Assembly: GCF_001939115.1 (NCBI RefSeq)
Contig: NZ_MQTZ01000063.1
Coordinates: 1-38,291 of the forward strand
Length of the DNA stretch: 38,291 nucleotides
Reading direction: 5' to 3'
DNA from: Leptolyngbya sp. 'hensonii'
GTDB taxonomy: Bacteria > Cyanobacteriota > Cyanobacteriia > GCF-001939115
Made by a program: the position numbers and the translations under genes
Shown: positions 27,865 through 38,291 of the stretch, piece by piece
How positions within the stretch are numbered: position 1 is the stretch's first letter
Layout: the number at the start of each line of letters is the position of its first letter
The notes under the pieces: model-generated
What the model was told of the DNA's origin: nothing
Databases searched by the model: none
The model's input: the letters and a program-made list of their open reading frames with translations, nothing else

Positions 27865-29847
27865 TTATTGACCCGTGTGTTGCGTCAGGCGAGTTAACAC
27901 CTGGGTAGACCGATCGACGAATCCTTTCATCCCATCGGCATCAAACCCCTTCTGGGACATCAGGGCCAGATCATAGACCTGGTTACAGATCAGGGCTGCC
28001 ATATCCCCAGCCGCAGACTGCCCCCCCTCCTGAATAATCGCCCCTTGACTGAGATTAACCAGGTTCTGGATCAGGGGATGGGCTGTATTCACCAGCAGAA
28101 TATGCTCCTCTGGGAATTCGACCGTTTGCTGCTGCAGCAGAGCGGTCATTTCCCGCAGCCGTCGCAGAGCCTCCGGCAACAACACCATCGCAGGGGGCGT
28201 ACTCTGAGGATCATCACCCTTGAGGGCTTCGGTGCGAATCGTGACTTTCGGCTTGTTCAGGGCTTTCTCAAACAGGGCTTTGATCTGTTCACTGCGGGTC
28301 TGATTTGTTTTCGGATCCACAATTTCGGCTGCTTTATCTTTTTCGATCAGGGTGTCATCAATGTCAGAATCTACCCTGGAAAACCGCACCTCAGTATGTT
28401 CCCGCTCCAGGAACGTGACAAAGTGACTATCAATGAAAGAGTCCATGAACAGGACTTCCAGCCCCTGATTTTTGTGCAGCTCAATATAGGTAGCCTGGGT
28501 TACCGCATCCGTGGCATAGAAAACCCGGTTTTCATGGCGTTCTCGATTCCGCTCCAGGTATTCCTTCAGGGTGGTATAGGACGGTCCCTCGCCTTTAGCC
28601 TTGGGTGTAACTTCCTGCCAGGCATCCCCCTCCGGAGACTGTACCTCTACGGCAGGGGTATCCGGCTGAGCCTGATTCAGTTGAGCCGTGGTCCGGTAGA
28701 TCAGAATCTCTTCCACCTGCTTCTTGAACTTGTCATCGTTCAGGGAGCCAAACTTGATAAACGTCCCCAGATCCTGCCAGCAATGGATGTACTGGTCTCG
28801 ATCGTCCCGGTACAGTTCCTTCAACCGATCGGCCACTTTTTTGGCAATATGGTCAGCGATCCGGCGCACGGTGCGATCGTTTTGCAGGAAGCTGCGGGAG
28901 ACGTTGAGGGGAATGTCCACGCTGTCGATCACCCCCCGTAGGGGCAGCAGGAATTTAGGAATGACTTCCTCACAGTTGTCACTAACAAAAACCTGGTTGC
29001 AGAAGAGTTTGATCTGACCTTTGGTCACATCTACATCCGGCTTCAATTTAGGGAAGTAGAGGATACCGTTGATGATGAAGGGATAGTCCGTATTCAGGTG
29101 GACCCAGAGCAGGGGATCTTCCTGGAAGGGATACAGGTAGCGGTAGAACTCCAGGTAGTCTTCTTTGGTCAGATTGCTGGGGGACTCTTTCCAGGGGGCT
29201 TTTTGCCGGTTAACCTGTTCCCCATCCAGTTTGATGGACACGGGCATGAAGTCGCAGTAGGTGCGAACCAGTTGCTTAATCCGGCTGGGTTCCAGGTACT
29301 CCTGCTCCTCCTCCATCAGGGTCAGGGTGATGGTGGTACCGCGCTGGGTGCGATCGGAGTCTTCCAGGGTGAATTCGGTGGAGCCATCGCAGGACCAGTG
29401 CACCGCCTGGGCTCCCTGCTGGTAGGAGAGGGTATCGATTTCAACTCGCTGAGCCACCATAAAGGAGGAGTAAAAGCCCAAACCAAAATGCCCGATGATC
29501 TGCTGGTCGGCGGCATTTTTATACTTTTCCACGAATTCTTCTGCACTGGAGAAGGCGACCTGGTTGATGTACTTCTTCACTTCTTCCCCAGTCATGCCGA
29601 TGCCGTTGTCGGTAATGGCGAGGGTCTTTTTCTCAGGGTCGATGTGGATCTGAATCTCTGGTTCTCCCAAATCACCGGAAAATTCCCCAGAGTGGGAGAC
29701 CATTTTGAGCTTTTGAATCGCATCAACCGCATTGGAAATCAGCTCTCTCAGGAAAATCTCGTGATCCGAATAGAGCCATTTTTTGATGATGGGGAAGATA
29801 TTTTCAGTATGGATACTGATATTGCCCTGTTCAAGAACGGTTGCCAT
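27865..29847 (-). CDS. htpG: Hsp90-family chaperone HtpG
   Basis: This is the bacterial Hsp90, a cytosolic ATP-dependent chaperone of 660 residues. The N-terminal GHKL ATPase is clear: ELISNAVDAIQK with the catalytic Glu and the Mg-binding Asn, DNGIGMT, and GHFGLGFYS. The middle domain (FYRYLYPFQEDPLLWVHLNTDYPF; VSRSFLQNDRTVRRI) and the dimerisation domain follow. Cyanobacterial HtpG acts in heat stress and has been linked to phycobilisome assembly (literature knowledge). It lies between hslO and clpB. No CIRCE element (TTAGCACTC-N9-GAGTGCTAA) is seen upstream. Confidence 0.96.
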   Translation of the reverse strand: MATVLEQGNISIHTENIFPIIKKWLYSDHEIFLRELISNAVDAIQKLKMVSHSGEFSGDLGEPEIQIHIDPEKKTLAITDNGIGMTGEEVKKYINQVAFSSAEEFVEKYKNAADQQIIGHFGLGFYSSFMVAQRVEIDTLSYQQGAQAVHWSCDGSTEFTLEDSDRTQRGTTITLTLMEEEQEYLEPSRIKQLVRTYCDFMPVSIKLDGEQVNRQKAPWKESPSNLTKEDYLEFYRYLYPFQEDPLLWVHLNTDYPFIINGILYFPKLKPDVDVTKGQIKLFCNQVFVSDNCEEVIPKFLLPLRGVIDSVDIPLNVSRSFLQNDRTVRRIADHIAKKVADRLKELYRDDRDQYIHCWQDLGTFIKFGSLNDDKFKKQVEEILIYRTTAQLNQAQPDTPAVEVQSPEGDAWQEVTPKAKGEGPSYTTLKEYLERNRERHENRVFYATDAVTQATYIELHKNQGLEVLFMDSFIDSHFVTFLEREHTEVRFSRVDSDIDDTLIEKDKAAEIVDPKTNQTRSEQIKALFEKALNKPKVTIRTEALKGDDPQSTPPAMVLLPEALRRLREMTALLQQQTVEFPEEHILLVNTAHPLIQNLVNLSQGAIIQEGGQSAAGDMAALICNQVYDLALMSQKGFDADGMKGFVDRSTQVLTRLTQHTGQ

Positions 29848-29892
29848 AGGTGTGGTTTAGCTCGATGTGTTACAAGGTGTGTGGATCCGATG

Positions 29893-29985
29893 CATAGAGG
29901 CGTGATTGATCACGTCTCTACAGATTGATCACGTCTCTACAGGAGAGGCCGGAGACGCGATCAATCCCGTCTTTACGTGGGGGAG
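29893..29985. repeat. Cluster of CGTCTCTAC-type dispersed repeats
   Basis: GATTGATCACGTCTCTACA occurs twice in tandem. It is preceded by an inverted partner (TAGAGGCGTGA pairing with TCACGTCTCTA) and followed by a degenerate inverted version (GGAGACGCGATCAATCCCGTCTTTACG). Short GTAGAGACG-type palindromes are widespread between genes in filamentous cyanobacteria. The cluster lies between htpG and clpB in a 250-base gap. The same gap also holds a weak hairpin at about 30051-30072 just past the clpB stop. Confidence 0.7.
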
Positions 29986-30097
29986 AGATGGGTTGGGAGT
30001 ATGGGATTGTGCCTATTGTAGGGCGATCGTTTCTGACATTCACCCCAGTGGGAGGGGCAGTGCCCACCCTCCTAGACTACGGATTACCGAACCTGAT

Positions 30098-32740
30098 CTA
30101 GGGTACGGCCACATTGGCGATCGCTTTCTTGGTGAAACTGAGGCCGGAGTCACTCCGATCGATGACGATCGTATCGCCTTCCAGAAAGGCATTTTGCAAG
30201 AGTTTGGTGGCGATCGGGTTCTCTAACTCTTTCTGGATGGCTCGCTTCAGGGGGCGGGCTCCGTAGACCGGGTCGTAGCCGACTTCAGCGATATAGCTCT
30301 GGGCGGCAGGGGTCATTTCCAGGGCAATCTTCTGGTCTTGCAGCAGGCGCTCCAGACGGATGAGCTGGATGCCGACAATCTGGCGTAGTTCATCTCGGGT
30401 GAGGGCATGGAATAGGATGATGTCGTCTACCCGATTGAGAAATTCTGGGCGGAAGTGCGATCGCAGGGCATCCAGGACCCGCCGTCGCATCACCTCGTAC
30501 TGGGAATCGTCCCCAGCAACATCGAGAATGTGGTCGCTCCCAATGTTACTGGTCATGACAATAACCGTGTTGCGGAAATCAACCATCCGGCCCTGGGAAT
30601 CCGTAATTCGACCGTCGTCCAGCACTTGCAGGAGAATGTTGAACACATCTGGGTGGGCTTTCTCCACCTCATCCAACAACAGCACAGAGTAGGGATGGCG
30701 ACGGATCGCTTCCGACAGTTGGCCACCCTCTTCATAGCCCACATATCCCGGTGGTGCCCCCACCAGGCGGGAGACGGAATGCTTTTCCATGTACTCCGAC
30801 ATATCAATTCGGACCATGGCATCTTCCATATCAAACAGGGACTGGGCCAGGGCACGGGCGAGCTCCGTTTTGCCGACACCGGTCGGCCCCATGAACAGGA
30901 AGGAACCGATCGGTCGGCCTGGGTCTTTCATGCCTGCCCTGGCCCGACGAATTGCCGCTGCCACCGCCTCCACGGCCTCTGTCTGCCCGATCACCCGCTG
31001 ATGCAGATGCACCTCCAGTTGCAGCAACTTCTGTCGCTCCGACTCCAGCAGCCGGTTGACGGGGATGCCCGTCCACTTGGCCACAATTTCGGCAATGTCC
31101 GCTTCGGTGACCTGCTCCCGCAGCAGGGTTGCTCCTTTGGACTGCATTTCCAGAAGTTGGGCTTCCTGGCTCTCCCGTTCCCGTTGTAAGAGGGGTAAGC
31201 GACCAAATTGCAGTTCTGCCGCCTTTTCTAAATCGGCTTCTCGCTCGGCCCGTTCAATCTGTAACTTGAGCTGGTCTTCTTCCTTTTTCAATCCGTTGAT
31301 GGCATCCAGCAAGGCTTTTTCAGCCTGCCACTGGGACTCCAGCTCTTGTTGGCGGGGTTCCAGTTCGGCGATCGACTGCTGTACTCGCTCCAGCCGCTCT
31401 TTCGAGCCGTAACTGAGGCGGGTCAGCCCCAACCCCTGACGCTCTTTTTCCAGGGATTGCTCCTCGATCTTGAGCTGGGTGAGGCGACGTTCAATCTGCT
31501 CCAGATCTACCGGCTTGGAGGTAATCTCCATTTTCAGTTTGGCGGCAGCTTCATCCACCAGGTCGATCGCCTTGTCGGGCAGAAACCGATCGGCAATATA
31601 GCGGGAAGACAGGGTTGCGGCGGCTACCAGGGCCGAATCGGTAATCGTCACCCCATGGTGGACTTCATAGCGTTCCTTCAGGCCCCGCAGGATGGAGATG
31701 GTGTCATCGACGCTGGGCTGATCGACAAAGACCTGCTGGAAACGCCGTTCCAGGGCTGCATCTTTCTCAATATGTTTCCGGTACTCATCCAGGGTGGTGG
31801 CCCCGATGCAACGCAGCTCCCCCCTGGCCAGCATGGGCTTAAGCAGATTCCCTGCATCCATGGTGCCCTGGGTCGCACCAGCGCCCACGACGGTATGCAA
31901 TTCATCAATAAAGAGGACAATCTTGCCTTCGGCACTGATCACTTCCTTCAGCACAGCCCGCAGGCGGTCTTCAAACTCACCCCGGTACTTGGCTCCAGCA
32001 ATCAGGCTACCCATATCCAGGGAAATGAGCTGTCGCTTCTTTAGAGATTCCGGCACATCCCCATTGATGATCCGCTGGGCCAGTCCTTCCGCGATCGCCG
32101 TCTTCCCCACTCCCGGTTCCCCAATCAGCACCGGGTTGTTCTTAGTGCGACGAGACAACACCTGCACCACACGGCGAATTTCCTCATCCCGACCGATCAC
32201 CGGGTCCAGCTTCCCAGCCCGGGCCTGTTCGGTCAGGTCACGCCCATACTTTTCCAGCGCCCCATAACGAGACTCCGGATTCTGGTCCGTCACTTTCTGG
32301 CTGCCTCGGAGAGCCTTCGCTGCGGTTTCCAACTGGCGACTGTCTAGATTCACATTGCGACAGAGGCGGCGACCTAACCGATCGTCCTCCGTAAAAGCCA
32401 GCAGTATGTGCTCGATCGAGATAAATTGATCCTGCCAGGATTGGCGCAGGGCATCGGTTCGATCCAGCATGGCATCCAGGCTCCGCCCCAGATAAAGCTG
32501 GGCTCCATCGGAGACCCGAGGTTGTCGCTGGGTAAAATCCATCAGTTGCTGCACGAAGCGAGCCATCTCTACCCCAGATCGCTCCAGGATCTCCTTCGCC
32601 AGACCCTCCTGTTCCAGCAGCGCGATCATCAGGTGCTCCACCTCCAACTGCTGCTGGCGGTAGCGACGGGCGACATCCTGGGATTTTACGATCGCTTCCC
32701 AGGCTTTAGCGGTGAATTTACTATCGTCAGTGGGCTGCAT
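30098..32740 (-). CDS. clpB: ClpB protein disaggregase
   Basis: This 880-residue Hsp100 ATPase works with DnaK to dissolve protein aggregates. The order is Clp N-domain (about 1-145), first AAA+ module with Walker A GEPGVGKT and Walker [10 protein letters not shown], a long coiled-coil middle domain (about 405-525, Glu/Leu/Gln-rich, typical of ClpB and absent from ClpA/ClpC), and second AAA+ module with Walker A GPTGVGKT and Walker [14 protein letters not shown]. There is no ClpP-binding loop call. Cyanobacteria often hold more than one ClpB; which this is cannot be decided. It is placed upstream of htpG on the same strand, 250 bases apart. Confidence 0.95.
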   Translation of the reverse strand: MQPTDDSKFTAKAWEAIVKSQDVARRYRQQQLEVEHLMIALLEQEGLAKEILERSGVEMARFVQQLMDFTQRQPRVSDGAQLYLGRSLDAMLDRTDALRQSWQDQFISIEHILLAFTEDDRLGRRLCRNVNLDSRQLETAAKALRGSQKVTDQNPESRYGALEKYGRDLTEQARAGKLDPVIGRDEEIRRVVQVLSRRTKNNPVLIGEPGVGKTAIAEGLAQRIINGDVPESLKKRQLISLDMGSLIAGAKYRGEFEDRLRAVLKEVISAEGKIVLFIDELHTVVGAGATQGTMDAGNLLKPMLARGELRCIGATTLDEYRKHIEKDAALERRFQQVFVDQPSVDDTISILRGLKERYEVHHGVTITDSALVAAATLSSRYIADRFLPDKAIDLVDEAAAKLKMEITSKPVDLEQIERRLTQLKIEEQSLEKERQGLGLTRLSYGSKERLERVQQSIAELEPRQQELESQWQAEKALLDAINGLKKEEDQLKLQIERAEREADLEKAAELQFGRLPLLQRERESQEAQLLEMQSKGATLLREQVTEADIAEIVAKWTGIPVNRLLESERQKLLQLEVHLHQRVIGQTEAVEAVAAAIRRARAGMKDPGRPIGSFLFMGPTGVGKTELARALAQSLFDMEDAMVRIDMSEYMEKHSVSRLVGAPPGYVGYEEGGQLSEAIRRHPYSVLLLDEVEKAHPDVFNILLQVLDDGRITDSQGRMVDFRNTVIVMTSNIGSDHILDVAGDDSQYEVMRRRVLDALRSHFRPEFLNRVDDIILFHALTRDELRQIVGIQLIRLERLLQDQKIALEMTPAAQSYIAEVGYDPVYGARPLKRAIQKELENPIATKLLQNAFLEGDTIVIDRSDSGLSFTKKAIANVAVP

Positions 32741-33027
32741 GAGCGATGCCGAGCAGAGTAACAGGGCTGAAACATCAGTTTACATCAATTGTAATGCGGT
32801 CACCGGGCAGCCGGTCGCCAGTTCCTCGAACAAGAGGGAGGGGATTGACAATCGAGATTTCTTCAGACTAAATTTCTCAGTGTAAGGAAGCTTAAAATGT
32901 CGCAACCCTACGCAGACTTCACAGGCTTTTTACATTCTCATGGAGAAAGCCAATCTTAACTTTACCCAATTCTCTTCAGGGAAAGAGTAGATTAAGGAGA
33001 AGTGGAAAGTACAACACCTTAACATCG

Positions 33028-33918
33028 ATGACTAAAAAGTTTTTGGCTGCAGCCTCTTTGGCTTTTAGTATCAGTGCTCTCGTCGGTGCTCCTGCCTTCG
33101 CTGGCACCCTGACGAATCCTTCCATCGGTGGCACTGCTCCCTCAGATTATTTGACCTACGATGCCAACAATGTAAACACCTTTGTAGTGCCCAACACCCC
33201 GGCTAACCTGCAAAAGGTGTTGGGTGGAGACGCCACCAGTCCCACTGGAAACGTAGAGGTGTTCGCCAACAGCGAAGCCCTCACTCCAGCTCAGTTTGCT
33301 GCTTACAATCAGGAAACCACCCTGCAGGGCACGATCGGCGGCTTGCCCATCACCCTCAGCAGCCTCACCTTTGCTGATTGGAACACCAATAACTTTGGGA
33401 AAACCTGGCTGAGTGCAGCTCTGGCTGCCAATGGCTATACCCAAAATGCAGACTTTGTCGTTCCCATTATCAACAAATCCCTTTACACCCTGTTTGTTGA
33501 GGCGGGTGGCCTCCAGCGCTTTAGCGACCCCAACTTCTCCTACGTTAACCAGGACGACCAAACTGGAGACATCACGATTGGGTTGGCTGGGCATCTGGAT
33601 GCCAGAGATGTTGTCCTGAGTCCGACCATCTGGGCCATTGCAGAAAGCTTCCGGACCGCAGACAAAAAGGGGCAAGCGGTTCAGATTAGCGAAGTCTTCA
33701 AATACAACTACAACGGTCAGATCGGGTACGGGTACAGCTTCTCTGCAACCCCCTCAGGTCTGTTCGAGTTAGGCGATCAGAAGTCCCACAATGGGAACTA
33801 CGAAATTGTCCTCAAGGGTGTTCCGCCCCAATCCGTTCCAGAACCTTCTATTGTTCTGGGTCTGATGGGCCTCGGAGGTCTAGCTCTCACCCGACGCAAG
33901 CCAAGCCAATCAGCCTAG
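33028..33918 (+). CDS. PEP-CTERM sorting-domain protein
   Basis: This 296-residue secreted protein has an N-terminal signal peptide (MTKKFLAAASLAFSISALVG, likely cleavage at AFAG near residue 26). A Ser/Thr/Asn-rich mature part with several beta-strand-like segments follows. At the C-terminus is a PEP-CTERM signal: VPEPS, a hydrophobic stretch, then the basic end RRKPSQSA. Such proteins are processed by exosortase and are often linked to extracellular polysaccharide or the outer surface; no exosortase gene is in the window. AAGGAG lies about 30 bases before the ATG, too far for a normal ribosome-binding site. A hairpin terminator follows. Confidence 0.9.
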   Translation: MTKKFLAAASLAFSISALVGAPAFAGTLTNPSIGGTAPSDYLTYDANNVNTFVVPNTPANLQKVLGGDATSPTGNVEVFANSEALTPAQFAAYNQETTLQGTIGGLPITLSSLTFADWNTNNFGKTWLSAALAANGYTQNADFVVPIINKSLYTLFVEAGGLQRFSDPNFSYVNQDDQTGDITIGLAGHLDARDVVLSPTIWAIAESFRTADKKGQAVQISEVFKYNYNGQIGYGYSFSATPSGLFELGDQKSHNGNYEIVLKGVPPQSVPEPSIVLGLMGLGGLALTRRKPSQSA

Positions 33919-33953
33919 TTCTCGATGGTTTAACAACACTTTCCTGACCTTTG

Positions 33954-33981
33954 AAGGGCACAATCAACTGTGCCCTTTTCT
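33954..33981 (+). terminator. Rho-independent terminator after PEP-CTERM gene
   Basis: AAGGGCACA and TGTGCCCTT form a 9-bp stem with a six-base loop followed by TTCT, 36 bases after the stop. It lies just beyond the end of the convergent kinase gene (stop at 33985) and may act in both directions. Confidence 0.75.
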
Positions 33982-33984
33982 GCG

Positions 33985-36900
33985 TTAAGACTTTACCTGC
34001 AGCAACAGTTGCTGGATCTCCTGAGCCAGTTGCTTCAATCGCACTGGTTTCGGCAGATAGCAGTTTGCCCCTGCCGCCAGACAGTTTTCCCGATCGCCCA
34101 CCATCGCCAGGGCTGTCAGGGCAATGATGGGAAGCTGCCCCAAGGCCATCTCCGTGCGAATGTGGCGAATTGCTTCCAGGCCATCCATCTCCGGCATCTG
34201 AATATCCATGAGGATCAAATCTGGTTTTTCGGCCTTGACCGCAGCGATCGCCTCTACCCCATTCCTGGCCAGGATGAACCGATAACCCACATTTTCCAGA
34301 TAGCCCTGAATCATTTCCACATTGGCCTCATTATCCTCAGCCAGTAAAATGAGCGGCGCATGATCGACCGCTAGCGCCGACAGGGGCTGTTCTACCAGAG
34401 GGGTGGGAGGCAATTCGGGCGATCGGGCAGCACTGGCCTGGCTCTCAAGGTAAGGCAGGATGAGCGTAAAGCAACTTCCCTCCCCTAGCTGACTCCTGAG
34501 TTGAACCTGCCCACCATGTAATGCGACAATACGTTGGACCAGGGCTAACCCCAATCCGGTGCCAGAATATTGCCGACTGAGGCTGCTGTCAATCTGCATA
34601 AAAGGCTGAAAAAGCTTATCTTGATACTCCGGAGCTATCCCAATCCCATTGTCTTCCACCTCAAAATAGAGGAGCACCGGGGAAGACGGCCCAGCCAAAG
34701 CTGGGGTTGCCAGCGGTCCAGATTCTGGAACTTCTGCTCTGAACCGAAGCGCGACGCTCCCCCCCTCCGGCGTGAACTTGACCGCATTTCTGAGCAAATT
34801 GATCAAGACCTGACGGATGCGACGATCGTCAACGTAAATCGTTTCGATCGAGGAGTCAATGTGCTGGGTAAGCTGGATTTGTTTTTTGAAAGCAACCTGT
34901 TTCACAAAGGTTAAACTGGTTTCACAGAGGCTTTGAACGGACGTATCCGTAAACTCCAGTTCCAGTTTGCCCGCTTCGATTTTAGATAAGTCAAGAATAT
35001 CGTTAATCAGCTCCAGTAGATGTTTTCCACTTCTTTCAATCGTGGCGATCGCCTTATTCTGCCCCGCCGTCAGAGATCCGAAGACGGTATCCTGTAGCCC
35101 TTCGGCCATCCCCAGGATGGCATTCAGGGGAGTCCGTAATTCATGACTCATATTGGCGAGAAACTCGTCCTTCAGACGAGTCGCCCGGGCCAGTTCCTCA
35201 TTGGCCCGGATGAGCTGTTGGTTCGCTGTTTGGGTCTGGGCTTCCGCCTGCTTCAGATGGGTGATATCAAAGTTAACGCCCGTCACCACCAGGGGAACGC
35301 CCTGGGCATCTCGCTGGACAATGCCATAGGCTTTGATAAACCGGATCTCTCCCTGGGGATGAATCACCCGGAACTCTGTGTCATAGTCTTTGTCACCGCG
35401 AGCAGCCTGCTGACCTGCCAGCTCAGCTGCGGCCTGGTCGTCGGGATGGATGCAGTTGAGCCAGGCCATATAAGTTCCTGGAAAATGCTCGGGGCTGGTG
35501 CCATACAGTTGATGCATCCGGTGATCCCAATGCAGCACATCCTGGAGGATGTCATACTTCCAGATGCCAAACCCCCCAGAACGGATAGCCAGTTGCAACT
35601 GCAGGTTAGCCTGTTGCAACTCCACCGTCCGTTGGGCCACCCTGCTCTCCAGATCCTGGTTCAACTGCTGGAGAGCCTCTAGGGCAGCCTGGCGTTCCAG
35701 TTCTGCTGTAGCTCGGGCTGCAAACACCTGCAGCATGGCGATCGCCCGTTGTGGATGCATCAGGGGCTTATCATCCAGGATGCATAAATTCCCGATCCAC
35801 TCCCGCTGAGCATTGATCAGGGAAACACCAACGTAGGATTCCGCCGCCAAATCCGCCAGAGGGCCATGGTGAGGAAACTGTTCTTGCACATGGCTCGGAC
35901 AATAGTAGAGCCCCTGCTCGGATGTCAGCGCACAGGGACCCTCTTCCAGGGACAGGGTGAGATTGGGACGCAGTTGACCATCAGCCCAGAAGGTAGAGGT
36001 TGCATAACTGTCCCCCTGGCGACAGGCTATAACGACATAGCGCACCCCCAGTGCCGTTGCAATATACTGGGCCAGAGCCGGGAAAAAGTTCTCCCCAACC
36101 ACCGCAGCAGCCCCTTCCACCAGACTCTGGAGATCTGCTTCCGCCTGTTTGCGATCCGTAATATCTCGCACAATAACCAGAACCTCGTTCTCCCCGCAAA
36201 CGGAAACTCGGACCTCTTCTGTCCGATGTTCCTGATCCACATCAACCTGCTGTTCATAGATCTGCACCCTCTCCGTTTGCAACGCCTGCCGAATATGCAT
36301 CATCCGCAGATCAATCAGTTCAGGAGGTAACGCACTCTCATAGATGTTTCTGCCGAGCAGTTCCGATCCCCCCAAGGCATGGAATCCTTTCGGGGGAAAC
36401 AGATCCAGATACGTGCCTTCCCCCGTCATCCGGAGAATGAAGTCCGGCAGGGCATCAATCAAAGCGCGCTGTTTACTTTCACTCTGGCGCAAGGCTGTTT
36501 CCGTCCGTTTGCGTTCGATCGCTAAGCCAGCCAGGTTCACCATGCCACCCACCAGTTCCCAAATGTTGAGGGTGGGGGCACAAGGCTGCCGGTAGTACAG
36601 GGCAAAAGTGCCCAGAATTTCGCCAGATTTGGCCCGAATGGGAAGGGACCAGCAGGCCCGCAGGCCATATTGCAGGGCCAGATCCCGATAGTTCTGCCAG
36701 AGCACATCCGTCGCAATATCCACCACCACCACCGGTTCTCCCCGATAGGCTGCCGTTCCACAGGAACCAACCTGGGGTCCGATCTCGACACCATCAATGG
36801 CCTGGCTGTAAGCTGGGGGTAAACTGGGGGACGCACCATGGTACAGATGCTCTCCCCGCAGCAGCAACACCGAGGCCAGCATTCCCTCGACCTGGGCTTC

Positions 36901-37752
36901 GATGGTTTGCAGCAACACCGTCAGGATTTCAGCCAGGGGGGCATCTTGGACCAGCAACTCCAGCACTCGCCGTTGCCCCGCCAGCAATTCCCCCTGGCGT
37001 TGACGATGGAGCTCGTCCTGTTTGCGTTCCATAATATCCGTGCTGACGCCTACATATCCCAGGACAACCCCCTCCTGATCACGAATCAGACTGTTGGCCA
37101 GATAAACCGGCAGGATGGTCCCATCCTTGCGACAAAAAGTAAATTCCCCCTCCCAGTCCCCCTGAGTTTGTAAACCCCGGAAAATCTCCATAGCTTTGGG
37201 ATAGCAGTCCTGCGGGACGAGCAACTCCATAATTCTGCGTCCCAGAGCTTCGGCTGCAGTCCACTGATAGAGCTGCTCGGCATAGTGATTCCAGTAAATC
37301 ACCTGCCCGGTCATATCCGTTGCAATCACCCCATGACAAACCTGTTCCAGCAGGGAAGCCTGGAAAGCGATTTGCTGTTGCGTCCGTTGCCGATCGCGCA
37401 GTTCTTCCCCCACCTGGTCATGCAATTCTCGCTGGTGAATGGCGATCGCAAGCTGCACAGCAATCTGGTCCATCAAGCTCACATCAGACCCCAGCCAATG
37501 GTGGGAGCCTCGACAATGGTGGGCCACCAGCAACCCCCAAAGCTGTTGATTCACCAAAACCGGCACAACCAGATTGGCCTTGACCTGAAACCGTTCCAGC
37601 AACTGCCGGTGGCAGTCCGTCAGGTTAGCCTGCTCCAGGTCAGGGCTGATCCAGTGATAGCCTCGACCATATCTTTCGCCGCCATTCTCCTGAAAGCAGG
37701 TGTCTGCAATCTGTTGAGCCAGGGCAGAAGACCAGCCAGGGGCGACCGACTC
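33985..37752 (-). pseudogene. Hybrid histidine kinase with cyanobacteriochrome-type GAF, 5' end removed by IS
   Basis: The frame is open from the IS boundary and gives 1255 native residues, numbered here from GAG 37750-37752. A GAF remnant (1-120) keeps D17-T-C19-F20 and C47-H48, followed by FQVKANLVVPVL and LWGLLVAHHC, as in bilin-binding GAF domains. Then come PAS (about 130-245), GAF (265-420), PAS (425-545), GAF (550-700), PAS (715-840), HisKA with H870 in NMSHELRTP, HATPase (980-1095; DNGIGI, GTGLGL), and a receiver with D1183 in LILMDIQMP. About 50 N-terminal GAF residues and any upstream domains lie beyond the IS. A TTG at 37602 could restart translation without the bilin cysteines. 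It was probably a light-sensing kinase; the effector is unknown. Confidence 0.85.
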
Positions 37753-38291
37753 GAGTGCATCCCAGTTTTGTAAGACTCATTTTGAGAATTGACCATTCAG
37801 GTAAGCACAGCGCTGCTTGAGTACCTGTGGTACGTTGTCCTTTTCCCACTGTGCTCCCGATATCTTGATGCGCTGCCCGATTTGTTTGACCGTCGATTCA
37901 ATCGCACCAGAACCAATGGAGATGCCTTCGGCTTGATAATAGCCGTAGTTGACAATCCGCTGTCGATGCTTACTGAGGTAGCCAATGAAAGTCGAAACCC
38001 GCTCGTGTTTCCAATCGTCAAACTGGGCGATTGCCCCCTCGATATCGCCCTGCCACAAGCAAGCTTCTACCGCCCCTAAGCGTTGCTGTGACCCTCCAAC
38101 CTTGCCCAAATTCTCAACCAGGTGATACCAATCCAAGATCTCCCGTCTTTGGGTCGAGGGGCCAATTTGGGTATAAATATTCCAGATGCCATCATGCCCA
38201 TCTCCCAGGCAGGTGAGCGGGTCAGACAGCGCCTGATTATTGACCCAGTGGGTCAATTGCTCGTTGTCCTGGAAAAAAGCAGCAACGCAAC
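37753..38291 (-). mobile_element. 3' end of an IS element (copy 2), ISKra4-like
   Basis: This is the second copy of the element seen at 1-247, in opposite orientation and running off the right edge. Its end is GAGTGCATCCCAGTTTTGTA at 37753. Bases 37753-37999 are the reverse complement of 1-247. It lies inside the kinase gene. Target-site duplications cannot be tested because neither copy's other end is in the window. Confidence 0.9.
37777..38291 (-). CDS. IS transposase, C-terminal part (ISKra4-like), cut by window edge
   Basis: The frame is open from the window edge to TGA at 37777-37779, giving about 171 residues of the C-terminal half. CLGDGHDGIWN holds a likely catalytic Asp and GSGAIEST the final Glu of the DDE set. 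WYHLVENL and KQIGQRIKISGAQW fit ISKra4-type transposases, though the family call is from memory. The apparent start at 38256 is an internal TTG; the gene continues beyond the window. The transposase stop codon is in frame with the interrupted kinase downstream. Confidence 0.87.
   Translation of the reverse strand, partial: CVAAFFQDNEQLTHWVNNQALSDPLTCLGDGHDGIWNIYTQIGPSTQRREILDWYHLVENLGKVGGSQQRLGAVEACLWQGDIEGAIAQFDDWKHERVSTFIGYLSKHRQRIVNYGYYQAEGISIGSGAIESTVKQIGQRIKISGAQWEKDNVPQVLKQRCAYLNGQFSK

Noticed and set aside
32741-33027. Short frame starting MSQPYADF before the PEP-CTERM gene
   Set aside because: It is only 20 codons with no ribosome-binding site or known match.

Overview
The window comes from a cyanobacterial chromosome, most likely a filamentous, Leptolyngbya-like organism (the genus-level guess is inference). 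The markers are a photosystem II gene (psbI), a CpcS/CpeS-type phycobiliprotein lyase, an NblS/Hik33-type sensor kinase, a DUF3769 OstA-like outer-membrane protein, a PEP-CTERM protein, TPR and TPR-CHAT proteins, and many HIP1 octamers (GCGATCGC; the first I find is at 3075-3082).

The window is bounded by two inverted copies of the 3' end of one insertion sequence (1-247 on +, 37753-38291 on -), so it probably represents one contig broken at a repeat. Each copy cuts a gene. The left copy removes the end of an acyltransferase. The right copy removes the start of a large hybrid histidine kinase whose first remaining domain is a cyanobacteriochrome-type GAF.

Layout: 248-1832 is an AT-richer cell-surface segment (acyltransferase fragment, GT-A-like glycosyltransferase) with a dispersed hairpin repeat. 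2091-7573 holds two tandem exported TPR-CHAT proteins. 7652-10997 is purD followed closely by the NblS-like kinase, with a small Cys/His protein converging on its stop. 11432-11821 is a decayed HigA-like antitoxin and a second copy of the hairpin repeat. Then come gcvT, an S9 peptidase coupled to a peptidoglycan-binding protein, a small unknown gene, the phycobiliprotein lyase, an unknown, the DUF3769 protein, psbI (38 aa) and a 540-aa unknown. From 22392 there are a TPR protein, acs, a second, exported TPR protein and a SRPBCC-like protein. 26913-32740 is a chaperone block (hslO, htpG, clpB). It is followed by the PEP-CTERM protein and the truncated kinase.

Most genes are ordinary housekeeping or photosynthetic genes. 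The accessory content is at the two IS-bearing ends, the CHAT pair and the antitoxin/repeat patch. I see no tRNA, rRNA, CRISPR array or recognisable riboswitch. The most unusual signal is the IS-decapitated light-sensor kinase, which keeps both bilin-related cysteines in DXCF-type spacing.
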